Shown here in pieces: positions 17,617 to 26,264 of a stretch of DNA of 64,000 bases. The translations under genes were made by a program, and so were the position numbers. Below the pieces are notes generated by a model. The model had not been told where the DNA came from. It did no database searches and worked only from the letters and a program-made list of their open reading frames with translations. Source of the DNA: Rhodobacter flavimaris (GTDB taxonomy: Bacteria; Pseudomonadota; Alphaproteobacteria; Rhodobacterales; Rhodobacteraceae); assembly GCF_021378075.1 (NCBI RefSeq), contig NZ_JAJUOS010000003.1, forward strand, positions 1-64,000, in the 5' to 3' direction. Each line of letters opens with the position of its first letter. The stretch's first letter is position 1.

Positions 17617-17967
17617 ATGCCCATTTCCCAGATCATCGTCGCACCCCAGCTGGCGGGGACCGTCGCGGCCGAGGCCGACAGGATCACCGCCGATCTCAAG
17701 GCGGCCCTTGTCGAGGGCCTGTCGACCGATCCGCATCTCGTGCAGATCACGATCACCGCTGCGCTCTGCCCGCCCGAGGGCTGCGAGACGCTATGCCTCG
17801 TGCATCATCGGGCCTCGGAGACGCGGACCGAGGACATCCGCAAGGAAACCGCCCGGCAGCTGCACGACATCCTGCGCGACGCAACGAATGCCACGGTGCG
17901 GGTCCGCCTGATCGCGACGGACCCATCGCATATCGCAGCCTGTGACACTCCGGAGGCCCTGTCGTGA
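17617..17967 (+). CDS. Tautomerase-superfamily-like protein
   Basis: 116-aa protein that starts Met-Pro (MPISQIIVAPQL), the arrangement used by 4-oxalocrotonate tautomerase and MIF-type enzymes, whose N-terminal proline is the catalytic base. Length and alpha/beta pattern fit a CHMI/MIF-size monomer with two repeats. I find no stronger motif, so the assignment rests on Pro2, size and context. It is translationally coupled (GTGA) to a downstream hydrolase, and both follow the TRAP genes, which suggests early steps in catabolism of the imported compound. Confidence 0.5.
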   Translation: MPISQIIVAPQLAGTVAAEADRITADLKAALVEGLSTDPHLVQITITAALCPPEGCETLCLVHHRASETRTEDIRKETARQLHDILRDATNATVRVRLIATDPSHIAACDTPEALS

Positions 17968-18923
17968 CCTGTAACACAATCTCGCTTCGCGACATCCGGT
18001 CGTTCCATGTCGGCGGCGCGACTGTCGAATTGACCGGCCAGACCTGCAAGGACGTGCGCGTGTCCCCCGACGCGGCGCTGCGGACCGTGGACCTGAACGG
18101 CCACTATGTCAGCGGGCAGCTTTACGCCCAGCACTTCATGTTGGACCGGCCGCGCAGCGACGTGCCCATCCTGTTCTGGCATGGCGGGGCGATGACGGGC
18201 GTCACATGGGAAACGACTCCCGACGACCGGCCGGGCTGGTCGCAGATCTTCCTGCGCCATGGCCACGATGTCGTCGTCTCGGATGCCGTCGAGCGGGGTC
18301 GCGCCTCGTGGTCGCCCTATCCGCAGATCTACGACAGCGCACCGCTGTTCCGGACGGCGGAAGACGCCTGGTATCTGTTCCGCATGGGCGCGGCCAAGGA
18401 TTTTGCCCAGCGACGTCCCTTTGCCGGGCTACGGTTCCCGATCGCGCAGTTCGATCAGCTCTGCGCGCAGTTCGTGCCACGCTGGACGACGAATGCCCAG
18501 GCCACCATCGCCGCCTACATGCAGCTTGTCGCGCGGTTCGAAAGGGTCATCATCGTTGCCCATTCGCAGGGCGGCTGGTTCGCGCAATGCCTTGCCGCCC
18601 GCATGCCCGAACACATTGCCGCTGTCGTGCTGCTTGAACCCGCGGGCGCACCGAACCTGAAGCCGGAGGAGATGGCCCGCTCGGCCCAGGTTCCGCACTT
18701 GTATGTGTGGGGGGACAATTGCGACGGTCACCCGGCATGGAATTCCTACAAGAACGATGCGACGGCCCACTCGGAGTCGCTTCGCGTGCTCGGCGGGACT
18801 GTCGAGACCCTCGACCTGCCCAGACGTGGGATAGTCGGCAACTCGCATATGCCGATGATGGACGACAATTCCGACGAAATCGCGTCCATGATCCTGGCAT
18901 GGCTTGCGCGAACGAGGGGTTGA
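17964..18923 (+). CDS. Alpha/beta hydrolase (esterase-like)
   Basis: 319-aa alpha/beta-hydrolase starting with GTG at 17964 and overlapping the previous stop by 4 bases. The oxyanion-hole HGGAMTG, nucleophile elbow IVAHSQGGWFAQ and late histidine in GNSHMPMMDDNSDEIA are in the right order. The acid is probably the Asp in LYVWGDNCDGHP. There is no signal peptide, so it is cytoplasmic. It probably hydrolyses an ester or lactone that enters by the TRAP transporter. The closest families are uncharacterised bacterial esterases. Confidence 0.8.
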   Translation: MTCNTISLRDIRSFHVGGATVELTGQTCKDVRVSPDAALRTVDLNGHYVSGQLYAQHFMLDRPRSDVPILFWHGGAMTGVTWETTPDDRPGWSQIFLRHGHDVVVSDAVERGRASWSPYPQIYDSAPLFRTAEDAWYLFRMGAAKDFAQRRPFAGLRFPIAQFDQLCAQFVPRWTTNAQATIAAYMQLVARFERVIIVAHSQGGWFAQCLAARMPEHIAAVVLLEPAGAPNLKPEEMARSAQVPHLYVWGDNCDGHPAWNSYKNDATAHSESLRVLGGTVETLDLPRRGIVGNSHMPMMDDNSDEIASMILAWLARTRG

Positions 18924-18932
18924 GAGCGGCCG

Positions 18933-19106
18933 ATGCATGGGGCGTTCCGTGCCTCGGCATTTCCAACGTTCGAAGAAATCAAACGTGTTGGACTTAGTGC
19001 GGCCGACGAAGACAAGGGAACGTTACCAGTCGTGCATAACACGATGAAAGTCGGCTACTTGCTCGACATGCCGATCAACCGGATGTCTGTCAGACTTCTC
19101 GGCTGA
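18933..19106 (+). CDS. Possible small protein or gene remnant, 57 aa
   Basis: A short open frame begins 10 bases after the hydrolase stop (MHGAFRASAFPTFEEIKRVG...) and ends at 19106. The central part, with a mixed charged/hydrophobic pattern (KVGYLLDMPINRMSV), looks more protein-like than the surrounding non-coding DNA. I do not recognise it and see no good ribosome binding site. It may be a decayed C-terminal fragment of a former neighbour. Confidence 0.25.
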   Translation: MHGAFRASAFPTFEEIKRVGLSAADEDKGTLPVVHNTMKVGYLLDMPINRMSVRLLG

Positions 19107-19483
19107 ATGTCTGCTTTCGCAGCGGACCATGGGTCTATTCGCCTACTTCGTTGCTCGGCTATCAGCGTTAATCGAGCAGGAAGTTTAGCCTCCACGCGCA
19201 GCCTTTTTTGCTCCGTCGTTGTTCGATCCCGGTTCCATTTGAGGCGGACGGGCCTGACATCGAAAGCAACGTTGGTCACGGAAACTTATTGTTCAAGTAC
19301 AGTAGCTTAAAAGAAATTCACCGAATCCGCGCAGTCATGAGGTCCGGAGAATATCGGCTCTGAGAGACCGCTTCCGGGCCTCTTGGTGCCGGGGCCAGTG
19401 CTCAGCCCCTCCCGCATAACCCTCTCAAACAACGGAAAAATCCGGCCGTAGCCGGCTCGGGAGAACGCTTTCGCGAGGGCAAG
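19107..19483. other. Non-coding stretch between the TRAP locus and tRNA-Ser
   Basis: No gene is supported. It contains a hairpin near 19108-19126 (GTCTGCT-TTCGC-AGCGGAC, with one G-T pair) and more A/T-rich DNA than its neighbours. It abuts the 3' end of tRNA-Ser(GCT), a common island boundary, but I found no repeat of the tRNA 3' end elsewhere in the window. Confidence 0.4.
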
Positions 19484-19573
19484 TGGCGGAGTGGAAGGGA
19501 TTCGAACCCTCGAGACGGTTTCCCGCCTGCACCCTTAGCAGGGGTGTGCCTTCGACCACTCGGCCACCACTCC
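19484..19573 (-). tRNA. tRNA-Ser(GCT)
   Basis: 90-nt tRNA on the minus strand. The acceptor stem GGAGTGG/CCACTCC pairs perfectly with discriminator G and an encoded CCA. The anticodon loop CTGCTAA gives anticodon GCT for AGC/AGU codons. The long variable arm and the TTCGAAT T-loop fit a class II serine tRNA. Confidence 0.95.
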
Positions 19574-19655
19574 GCCGACCCGTTTAGCGGGAGTGTCGGG
19601 GGTCGGCAAGGGCAATCTCGTTTCCAAGGTCGCTGTTTTCATGGCGAAAAGCAAA

Positions 19656-19674
19656 GGGGGACCCGAAAGCCCCC
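19656..19674 (-). terminator. Probable terminator downstream of ychF
   Basis: On the minus strand a G5/C5 stem around CTTTCGGGT is followed by TTTGCTTTT. It lies 29 bases after the ychF stop. Confidence 0.45.
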
Positions 19675-19702
19675 CGCGAAAGATCGGATACAGCCGAACT
19701 GT

Positions 19703-20800
19703 TCATGCGTTGAACAGGAAGTGAAGGACGTCGCCGTCCTTGACCTCGTAGGTCTTGCCCTCGACGCGGAACTTGCCGGCCTCCTTGGCGCCCGTCTCGC
19801 CCTTGTAGGCGACGTAGTCGTCATAGGCGACGGTCTCGGCGCGGATGAAGCCGCGCTCGAAATCGCCGTGGATGACGCCGGCGGCCTGCGGTGCGAGCGT
19901 GCCCTTGCGGATCGTCCAGGCGCGTGCCTCCTTGGGGCCAACGGTGAAATAGGTCTGAAGGCCCAGAAGCGCGTGACCGGCACGGATCAAACGGTCGAGG
20001 CCAGCCTCTTCCAGACCCATCTCTCCCAGGAACATCTCGGCTTCCTCGTCGTCGAGCTGGCTGATCTCTTCCTCGATCTTGGCCGAGATGATAACGATCC
20101 CCATCCCCTGCTCTGCCGCCATCTTTGCGACGCGCTCGGACTGGCTGTTGCCGGTGGCGGCCGAGGATTCCTCGACGTTGCACACGAACAGGACGGGCTT
20201 GGCGGTCAGCAGTTGCAGCATGTTCCACTGCTTGCGATCGTCTTCGGACACCTGAACCGTGCGCGCGGGCTTGCCCGCCTCAAGCACGGCCAGCGCGGCC
20301 TTGAGCAGCTTCTCCTGCTCGACCGCTTCCTTGTCGCCGCCCTTGATCTTGCGCGAGATATTGGCGAGGCGCTTCTCGATCGACTCCATATCGGCGATCA
20401 TCAGCTCGGTCTCGATGGTCTCGGCATCGGCGATCGGATCGACGCGGCCTTCGACATGGGTCACATCGCCATCCTCGAAACAGCGCAGCACATGGGCGAT
20501 GGCATCGACCTCGCGGATGTTCGCGAGGAACTGGTTGCCCAGGCCTTCACCCTTGGACGCGCCCTTCACCAGACCCGCGATATCGACGAAGGTCATCCGC
20601 GTCGGGATGATCTGCTTGGAGCCCGCAATCGCTGCCAGCTTGTCGAGGCGCGGATCGGGCACGGCCACCTCGCCCACGTTCGGCTCGATGGTGCAGAAAG
20701 GGAAGTTGGCGGCCTGCGCGGCGGCCGTTTTCGTCAGCGCGTTGAACAGCGTCGATTTGCCAACGTTCGGCAGCCCGACGATCCCCATCTTGAAGCCCAT
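19703..20800 (-). CDS. ychF: Redox-regulated ATPase YchF (Obg-like)
   Basis: 365-aa cytoplasmic P-loop ATPase of the Obg/HflX class that binds ribosomes and affects translation and stress responses. Motifs: [17 protein letters not shown] (P-loop), [19 protein letters not shown] (G3) and [10 protein letters not shown], where the usual NKxD is altered to NxxE, the change that gives YchF its ATP preference. The C-terminal TGS domain ([18 protein letters not shown]) is present. Length is normal. It is divergent from trpA. Confidence 0.96.
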   Translation of the reverse strand: MGFKMGIVGLPNVGKSTLFNALTKTAAAQAANFPFCTIEPNVGEVAVPDPRLDKLAAIAGSKQIIPTRMTFVDIAGLVKGASKGEGLGNQFLANIREVDAIAHVLRCFEDGDVTHVEGRVDPIADAETIETELMIADMESIEKRLANISRKIKGGDKEAVEQEKLLKAALAVLEAGKPARTVQVSEDDRKQWNMLQLLTAKPVLFVCNVEESSAATGNSQSERVAKMAAEQGMGIVIISAKIEEEISQLDDEEAEMFLGEMGLEEAGLDRLIRAGHALLGLQTYFTVGPKEARAWTIRKGTLAPQAAGVIHGDFERGFIRAETVAYDDYVAYKGETGAKEAGKFRVEGKTYEVKDGDVLHFLFNA

Positions 20801-20931
20801 GATCTTTCCCTTTCAATCGTTGCGCGCCTCATACGCGGGCAAGGCCCTCAAGGCAAGTCGCGCCCCCTTTCGGCATTGATTTTCCCGTCCCCATGCCGCA
20901 AACCGCTTGGGATGAATTCCAAGGGGACGCC

Positions 20932-21723
20932 ATGACTCGCATCGACGCCAAATTCGCCGCGCTCAAAGCCGAAGGTAAACGGGCCTTCGTGGCCTATATC
21001 ATGGCGGGCGATCCGGATCTGGACACCTCGCTTGAGGTGATGAAGGGGCTGCCGGGCGCGGGCGTTGACGTGATCGAACTGGGCCTGCCCTTCACCGACC
21101 CGATGGCCGACGGCCCGACGATCCAGCTGGCGGGTCAGCGCGCGCTTGATGGCGGTCAGACGCTGCAAAAGACGCTCGACATGGTTGCGGCCTTCCGCGA
21201 GACCGACGCGACCACCCCGATCGTGATGATGGGCTATTACAACCCGATCTATAACCGCGGCGTGGACCGGTTCCTGACAGATGCCAAGACCGCAGGCGTC
21301 GACGGGCTGATCGTGGTGGACCTGCCGCCCGAAGAGGATAGCGAGCTGTGCCTGCCCGCGCGCGAGGCCGGGCTGAACTTCATCCGCCTCGCCACGCCCA
21401 CCACCGATGACAAGCGCCTGCCGAAGGTGCTGCAAAACACCTCGGGCTTTGTCTATTACGTTTCGGTCACCGGCATCACCGGCAGCCAGGCCGCGCAGGC
21501 CGCCGAGGTCGGCCCCGAGGTCGCCCGCATCAAGCGCGCCACCGACCTGCCCGTGATCGTGGGCTTCGGCATCAACACGCCCGAGGCCGCGCAAACCATC
21601 GCCAGCGTGGCCGATGGCTGCGTGGTGGGCTCCGCCATCGTCAAGGAGATCGGGGCGGGCAAACCCGTCGCCGAAGTGCTTGCCAAGGTTGCCGCACTGG
21701 CCTCGGGCGCACACGCGGCCTGA
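20932..21723 (+). CDS. trpA: Tryptophan synthase alpha subunit
   Basis: 263-aa TIM-barrel enzyme that cleaves indole-3-glycerol phosphate to indole and glyceraldehyde 3-phosphate, working in complex with TrpB. The catalytic Glu and Asp are in [21 protein letters not shown] (read in parts), and the phosphate-binding [11 protein letters not shown] and VVGSAIV are present. The ATG at 20932 is chosen over an upstream one at 20893 because AAGGGGA lies just before it and [12 protein letters not shown] is the usual start. trpB is not adjacent in this window. Confidence 0.96.
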   Translation: MTRIDAKFAALKAEGKRAFVAYIMAGDPDLDTSLEVMKGLPGAGVDVIELGLPFTDPMADGPTIQLAGQRALDGGQTLQKTLDMVAAFRETDATTPIVMMGYYNPIYNRGVDRFLTDAKTAGVDGLIVVDLPPEEDSELCLPAREAGLNFIRLATPTTDDKRLPKVLQNTSGFVYYVSVTGITGSQAAQAAEVGPEVARIKRATDLPVIVGFGINTPEAAQTIASVADGCVVGSAIVKEIGAGKPVAEVLAKVAALASGAHAA

Positions 21724-21792
21724 GGTCGGGGACGCGCTTGCGGTGCGGCCCGCGCGCTCTATAGTGAATCCGGTTCACATCAGGAGCGGCAG

Positions 21793-22719
21793 ATGGGCAA
21801 GAAGCACGACAAATCCGACGACAAGGCCAAGCCGCCCACGCCGCTGGCCGCCGACATTCCTTTTGTCGGCGACATCACCCGCTATCTGACCGACGAAGCG
21901 CCCGAAACCGTGCGCACCGCGATCACGGACGCGAAGAAAGACGAAATCCTTTCGAAATCATATCCCTACCGGGAGGAGATGTCGAAAAAGGCCTATGAGC
22001 GGCAGATGGAGGCGCTTCAGGTCGAACTGGTCAAGATGCTCTGGGATCTCAAGGCCACGGGCAAGCGCCTTGCCGTGATCTTCGAGGGACGCGATGCCGC
22101 TGGCAAGGGCGGCACCATCGCCCGGATGAGCGAGAACCTGAACCCGCGCTCGGCCTATGTGGTGGCCCTGCCCAAACCGACCGAGCGCGAGGCGACCCAG
22201 TGGTATTTCCAGCGTTACGTCGATTGGCTACCCGCCGCGGGCGAGATCGCGATGTTCGACCGCTCCTGGTATAACCGCGGCGTGGTCGAGCATGTCTTCG
22301 GCTTTTGCAAACCCGAGCAGCGCGCGCATTTCTTCGCCCAACTCCCCGATTTCGAGAAGATGCTGATCGAGGAAGGCATCATCCTGGTCAAGCTCTGGCT
22401 CAGCGTCGATCGCGCCGAGCAGTTACAGCGCTTCCTCGACCGCGAGAAAGACCCGCTGAAGCAGTGGAAGCTGAGCTGGATCGACGTCGAGGGCCTCAAG
22501 AAATGGGATGCCTATTCCGAGGCGATCAACGAGACGCTGGAGCGCAGCCACAGCGATCATGCGCCCTGGACGGTGATCCGCTCGGACGACAAGATGCGTG
22601 CCCGGATTGCCGCGATCCAGACCGTCCTGCACCGCGTGAATTACGCGAACAAGGACGCACAGACTATTGGTGTTGTTGACGAAAACATCTGCGGCGGCCC
22701 TGGAATCCTGAATGACTAA
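21793..22719 (+). CDS. ppk2: Polyphosphate kinase 2
   Basis: 308-aa PPK2, which uses polyphosphate to phosphorylate nucleoside diphosphates. Key motifs: Walker A-like [15 protein letters not shown], then ERQATQW-type block [16 protein letters not shown], the lid/Walker [14 protein letters not shown], and the [18 protein letters not shown] stretch. The length and single domain fit class I. It follows trpA by 69 bases, and the TetR gene start lies inside its last codons, suggesting co-transcription. Confidence 0.93.
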   Translation: MGKKHDKSDDKAKPPTPLAADIPFVGDITRYLTDEAPETVRTAITDAKKDEILSKSYPYREEMSKKAYERQMEALQVELVKMLWDLKATGKRLAVIFEGRDAAGKGGTIARMSENLNPRSAYVVALPKPTEREATQWYFQRYVDWLPAAGEIAMFDRSWYNRGVVEHVFGFCKPEQRAHFFAQLPDFEKMLIEEGIILVKLWLSVDRAEQLQRFLDREKDPLKQWKLSWIDVEGLKKWDAYSEAINETLERSHSDHAPWTVIRSDDKMRARIAAIQTVLHRVNYANKDAQTIGVVDENICGGPGILND

Positions 22720-23329
22720 GCAGGGCTATCACCACGGCAATCTGCGGCAGGCCCTTGTGCAGGCCGCGCTAAAGCTGATCGCCGAGCGCGGCCCGACCGG
22801 GTTCACCCTGTCCGAGGCCGCCAAGGATGCGGGCGTGACCCCCGCCGCCGTCTATCGCCATTTCGCCGGGCGCGACGATCTGATAGCGGAATGTGCGCGC
22901 CAAGGTTATGCAATTTTCGCCGACCTGCTCGAACATGCCTGGAACGCGGGTAAACCCTCGTCTCTGTCCGCGTTTGGCGCGGTCGGGCGGGCCTATCTGG
23001 CCTTCGCGCGCAAGTTCCCCGGTCACTACATGGCGATGTTCGAAAGCGGCGTCGTGCCGAACCGCAACCCGGAGCTTTCGGCGCAGGCGCAACGCGCCGA
23101 AACCGCCATGCACCGAGCGACGGAGGCGCTCTTGCGCGCCATCCCCGAGGGGCGCCGCCCGCCTGCAGCAATGGTGGCCGCACATGTCTGGGCGATGGCG
23201 CATGGCGTGGTCGAGTTGCACGCCCGCGCCGCCCCCGGTTCGCGCGCGCCCTATGACCCCGAGGCGCTGCTTGAATCCGGCATCGGCATCTATCTGCGCG
23301 GCCTTGGGCTGTTGCCCCCCGACAGCTGA
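22712..23329 (+). CDS. TetR-family transcriptional regulator
   Basis: 205-aa TetR regulator. The helix-turn-helix is at about residues 8-55 ([22 protein letters not shown], then [21 protein letters not shown], read in parts). The C-terminal part ([33 protein letters not shown]) matches the WHG-type ligand domain. The start overlaps the ppk2 end by 8 bases. The target is unknown; it could act on the ppk2 locus or elsewhere. Confidence 0.9.
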   Translation: MTKQGYHHGNLRQALVQAALKLIAERGPTGFTLSEAAKDAGVTPAAVYRHFAGRDDLIAECARQGYAIFADLLEHAWNAGKPSSLSAFGAVGRAYLAFARKFPGHYMAMFESGVVPNRNPELSAQAQRAETAMHRATEALLRAIPEGRRPPAAMVAAHVWAMAHGVVELHARAAPGSRAPYDPEALLESGIGIYLRGLGLLPPDS

Positions 23330-23334
23330 GCGCG

Positions 23335-23961
23335 CTAGGTCAGCGCGTGCCAGAGCGCCCAGATCCCGAAGGCCCCCATCATCACGCTGGAAATCCGCGC
23401 GGTCCATTGCGCGAAGGCCTCGGGAAGGCGGTGATGGAGCGCCGCGACCAGACCGGACAGAAAGACCCACCACAGCATCGAGCCCGCGAAAACCCCCGCC
23501 ACCACCGTGACCGAGGCCCCGACCGAGGCCGTGCGCGCTAGCCCCAGCCCCGCGAAGATCGCAGCAAAGCTGAGGATCGTCGCCGGGTTGGTCATCGTCA
23601 GCGCAAAGGTGGTGAGCGTCGTCGCCCAAAGTCCGCGCACCTCGGGCGCGGCGGCGGCACGCACAGCTCCCCCGCCCGCGCGCGGCCAGCCGCGCCAGGC
23701 CAGCCACAGCAGAAACGCCCCGCCAACCAGCCCAAGCGGCCCGCTGATCTTTTGCAGCACAGCCGCGAAGGTGGCAAACCCCGCCGCCGCCGCCGCCGCA
23801 TAGCTCGCATCGGCCAGCGCCGTCCCCAACCCGCCTGCGACTCCTGTCGCGAAGCCGCGCGCCAGTGTGCGCTGGATGCACAAGGCGCCGATCGGCCCAA
23901 GCGGCGCCGCGATCGCCACGCCCATCGCGATGGACTTCCCTAGAAGCAAAACAGTGCTCAT
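23335..23961 (-). CDS. LysE-family amino acid exporter
   Basis: 208-aa inner-membrane exporter of the LysE/RhtB family with about six helices. The N-terminal block KSIAMGVAIAAPLGPIGALCIQRTLARGF (read in parts) has the conserved P-G-P region of the family, and LTTFALTMTNPATILSFAAIF carries the NP motif. It overlaps the Lrp-type regulator gene by 4 bases, which suggests a regulator-exporter pair for an amino acid. Confidence 0.9.
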   Translation of the reverse strand: MSTVLLLGKSIAMGVAIAAPLGPIGALCIQRTLARGFATGVAGGLGTALADASYAAAAAAGFATFAAVLQKISGPLGLVGGAFLLWLAWRGWPRAGGGAVRAAAAPEVRGLWATTLTTFALTMTNPATILSFAAIFAGLGLARTASVGASVTVVAGVFAGSMLWWVFLSGLVAALHHRLPEAFAQWTARISSVMMGAFGIWALWHALT

Positions 23962-24440
23962 GCGATCCCCCGGTAGCGGAAGGGCGGCTCAACGACACTC
24001 GAAAGCGCAAGGTTTGTCTCGGACCGCGCGATCCAGCCGCCCGCTTTCAGCTCGGACAGGAAGGCCTCGACGCCGTCAAGGCTTGGGGCGCGGATCTGCA
24101 CAAGGTAGGACCAGGGGCCGGTGACATGGTGGCAGGCGGTGACGCCGCGATGCGCCGCCATGGCAACACGAAACGCGGCCTCGTCCACTTGCGGCGCCAG
24201 CGCGACCCAGACAAAGGCCGCAACCGGCAGGCCGATCTGCTCGGGCGCGACATCGGCCATTATGCGGCGCAGCACGCCACGCTCGCTCAGCCGGCGGATA
24301 CGCTCATTCACGGCCGAGGTGGACAGGCCAACCTGCGCCCCGATCTGCGCAAGCGAGAGCCGTGCGTCCTTCGACAAGAGCGTCGCGATCTTATGGTCTA
24401 CTTCGTCCAATTCAGTAATCCTTGCGGAATTTATCTGCAT
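23958..24440 (-). CDS. Lrp/AsnC-family transcriptional regulator
   Basis: 160-aa Lrp/AsnC regulator. The N-terminal winged helix (LDEVDHKIATLLSKDARLSLAQIG, QVGLSTSAVNERIRRL, read in parts) is followed by a RAM ligand-binding domain (VTACHHVTGPWSYLVQIRAP). Coupled by ATGA to the LysE exporter gene, it probably senses the exported amino acid. A/T-rich DNA at 24441-24500 likely holds its promoter. Confidence 0.92.
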   Translation of the reverse strand: MQINSARITELDEVDHKIATLLSKDARLSLAQIGAQVGLSTSAVNERIRRLSERGVLRRIMADVAPEQIGLPVAAFVWVALAPQVDEAAFRVAMAAHRGVTACHHVTGPWSYLVQIRAPSLDGVEAFLSELKAGGWIARSETNLALSSVVEPPFRYRGIA

Positions 24441-24612
24441 CTACAAAAATATTTATCGCACAGCACGTATTCCATAGCATTTCTCACGGCGCCGCAAACT
24501 TTCCTGCACAGCGCACGCCCGGCTACCGGATTCCGCAATTCTTCCCGCGCCTCCATTGACCAGCACTGCCTCGCCGTGCCCAATTCGCAGGCTTCCAGCG
24601 AAAGGCCCCGTC

Positions 24613-25449
24613 ATGCGCGTGATCACTGCACTGATTCTGCTTCTATGGGCGGGCATCGCCTCGGCCGAGCCTTTCCCGAATTACCAGAGCCTGACGGTGA
24701 ACGATTTCGCCGGCATCCTGCCGCCCGAGGTCGAAGAGCGGCTGGACCAGAAGCTGAGCGACCTGCGCACCCGCACCGGGATCGAGGCCACGGTGGTGAC
24801 ACTTGTCTCGCAAGACGCCTACGACCCGGCGCCCTCGCTTGAGACCTTCGCGACGCGCCTGTTCAACGGCTGGGGGATCGGCGACCCCACACGCAACGAC
24901 GGGATCATGATCCTCGTGATCAGCGCCGATCGCGCGATGCGGATCGAGTTGGGCGCGGGCTACAACCCAGAATATGACATTCCTGCGCAGGATATCGTCA
25001 ACCGGATCATGCTGCCCGCCTTCCGCGACGGGAGGCTGCCCGAGGGCATCGATGCCGGGACCGACGCCGTGATCAGCGAGATCGCCGAGCGTTATGCCGA
25101 TGGCCAGCCACCCGGTTCGATTCCAAAATCATCGAAAGGCAACGTGAGCTTCATTGCCCTGATCGCGATGGGGATCGCGGCGCTGATGGCGCTGCGCAGC
25201 CGGATCTGGCAGGCGATGGGGCGGGTCTGCCCCTGCCCCGGCTGCGGTCATCGCGGCATCACGCGCAACCGTGTTGTCGATGAGCCCGCCAGTCGGGCCT
25301 CGGCCGGACGCGGGCACTGGGATGAAAGCTGTCCGAATTGCAGCTGGACGCGCACCAAGCCCTTCACGATCCAGCGCAAGGGATCGGGCAGCCGCAGCTC
25401 GTTCGGTGGCGGGCGTTCGTCTGGCGGCGGCGCCAGCGGGCGCTGGTAA
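24613..25449 (+). CDS. TPM-domain protein with zinc ribbon and Gly/Ser-rich tail
   Basis: 278-aa exported or membrane protein. The ATG at 24613 is preferred because it starts a clear signal peptide (MRVITALILLLWAGIASAEP). The TPM domain follows (VNDFAGILPPEVEERLDQKLSDL, GIEATVVTLVS, NDGIMILVISADRAMRIELGAG, read in parts). After a hydrophobic helix at about residues 177-192 comes a C4 zinc-ribbon pair, CPCPGCGH and CPNCSW, some 40 residues apart. The end is SSFGGGRSSGGGASG. TPM proteins have been linked to photosystem II repair in plants and have no settled role in bacteria. Confidence 0.8.
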   Translation: MRVITALILLLWAGIASAEPFPNYQSLTVNDFAGILPPEVEERLDQKLSDLRTRTGIEATVVTLVSQDAYDPAPSLETFATRLFNGWGIGDPTRNDGIMILVISADRAMRIELGAGYNPEYDIPAQDIVNRIMLPAFRDGRLPEGIDAGTDAVISEIAERYADGQPPGSIPKSSKGNVSFIALIAMGIAALMALRSRIWQAMGRVCPCPGCGHRGITRNRVVDEPASRASAGRGHWDESCPNCSWTRTKPFTIQRKGSGSRSSFGGGRSSGGGASGRW

Positions 25450-25455
25450 ATGCAA

Positions 25456-25478
25456 ACGGCGGCCACCGAGGCCGCCGT
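25456..25478. terminator. Bidirectional hairpin between convergent genes
   Basis: A perfect 9-bp stem ACGGCGGCC / GGCCGCCGT with loop ACCGA lies between the TPM gene and the outer-membrane barrel gene. On the minus strand it is followed by TTTGCATTT. Confidence 0.5.
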
Positions 25479-25496
25479 CGCTATGATCCGGTTGGA

Positions 25497-26084
25497 TCAG
25501 AAGTTGAAGGACGCCTTCATCGAGAGGGTCGTCATCTCCAGATCCTCGCCCGAGCCGTCGAAGTCGTCGCCCTTGTGGTACATAAGCTCACCACCGAGGG
25601 TCCAGGCATCGCTCATCTTGTAGTTGGCACCAAGGCCCACGGCTGGGATCACGTCATTGTAGCCCGTGCCGCCAACATCCGCGTGCACATAGGCGGCGCC
25701 AAGGGTGCCGTAGAGCAGCCAGTCGCCCTGGTCGATACCACCGATGGCCTTGATATGGCCAAGCCGGTCAATCGAATTCCCCTGACCGAAATCCAGATCG
25801 GCCGCGCTGTAATCCACCTCGACCCCGGTCACGAAGCGCCCGAGATCATAGAGGTAACCCGCGTGGACACCGCCGAAGGCACCGTCGCCATCCTCGGCGC
25901 CGAAATCGCTGCTGCCATAACCAAGCTGGCCACCGGCGTAAAAACCAGTCCAGTCGCCACTCTCGGCCACGACGGGTTGCGCAACCACCGGGGCGGCCTC
26001 GACAACCGGAGCGGTATAGCCGCCAGCCTGCGCAGCACCCGCCATCAGGGCGATCATTCCGCCAGCCACCATAATCCGTTTCAT
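25497..26084 (-). CDS. Outer-membrane beta-barrel protein
   Basis: 195-aa porin-like protein of the OmpA/OmpW-type beta-barrel group. The ATG at 26084 starts a signal peptide (MKRIMVAGGMIALMAGAAQA). A Pro/Val-rich linker is followed by alternating strands (DWTGFYAGGQLGYGSSDF, RFVTGVEVDYSAAD, WLLYGTLGAAYVHAD, VIPAVGLGANYKMSD) and a terminal Phe (SMKASFNF), the outer-membrane sorting signal. It resembles the small barrel proteins of alphaproteobacteria such as Omp25/Omp31-type. Function unknown. Confidence 0.88.
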   Translation of the reverse strand: MKRIMVAGGMIALMAGAAQAGGYTAPVVEAAPVVAQPVVAESGDWTGFYAGGQLGYGSSDFGAEDGDGAFGGVHAGYLYDLGRFVTGVEVDYSAADLDFGQGNSIDRLGHIKAIGGIDQGDWLLYGTLGAAYVHADVGGTGYNDVIPAVGLGANYKMSDAWTLGGELMYHKGDDFDGSGEDLEMTTLSMKASFNF

Positions 26085-26230
26085 CGCATTTCTCCTGTAA
26101 GACGCTGGCCGCAACGAGCGCGACCGATGCGGACTATACGCCAGGGCTTTTCCATTCCGGCGTCACGTCCTTTCACGAAATGCGGCGCGCGTCGTGATAT
26201 GAGACTGGACAGCTGCGGCCCCTTGCCCGT

Positions 26231-26250
26231 AAATGAACATATGTTCATTT
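26231..26250. promoter_or_regulatory. Perfect 20-bp palindrome, probable operator of the SDR gene
   Basis: AAATGAACATATGTTCATTT is fully self-complementary and ends 14 bases before the SDR start codon, just ahead of its ribosome binding site (GGGAGGA). This is the form of a dimeric repressor site, for example of a TetR-type protein. No dedicated regulator gene is next to it. Confidence 0.75.
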
Positions 26251-26264
26251 CATGGGAGGACGGA

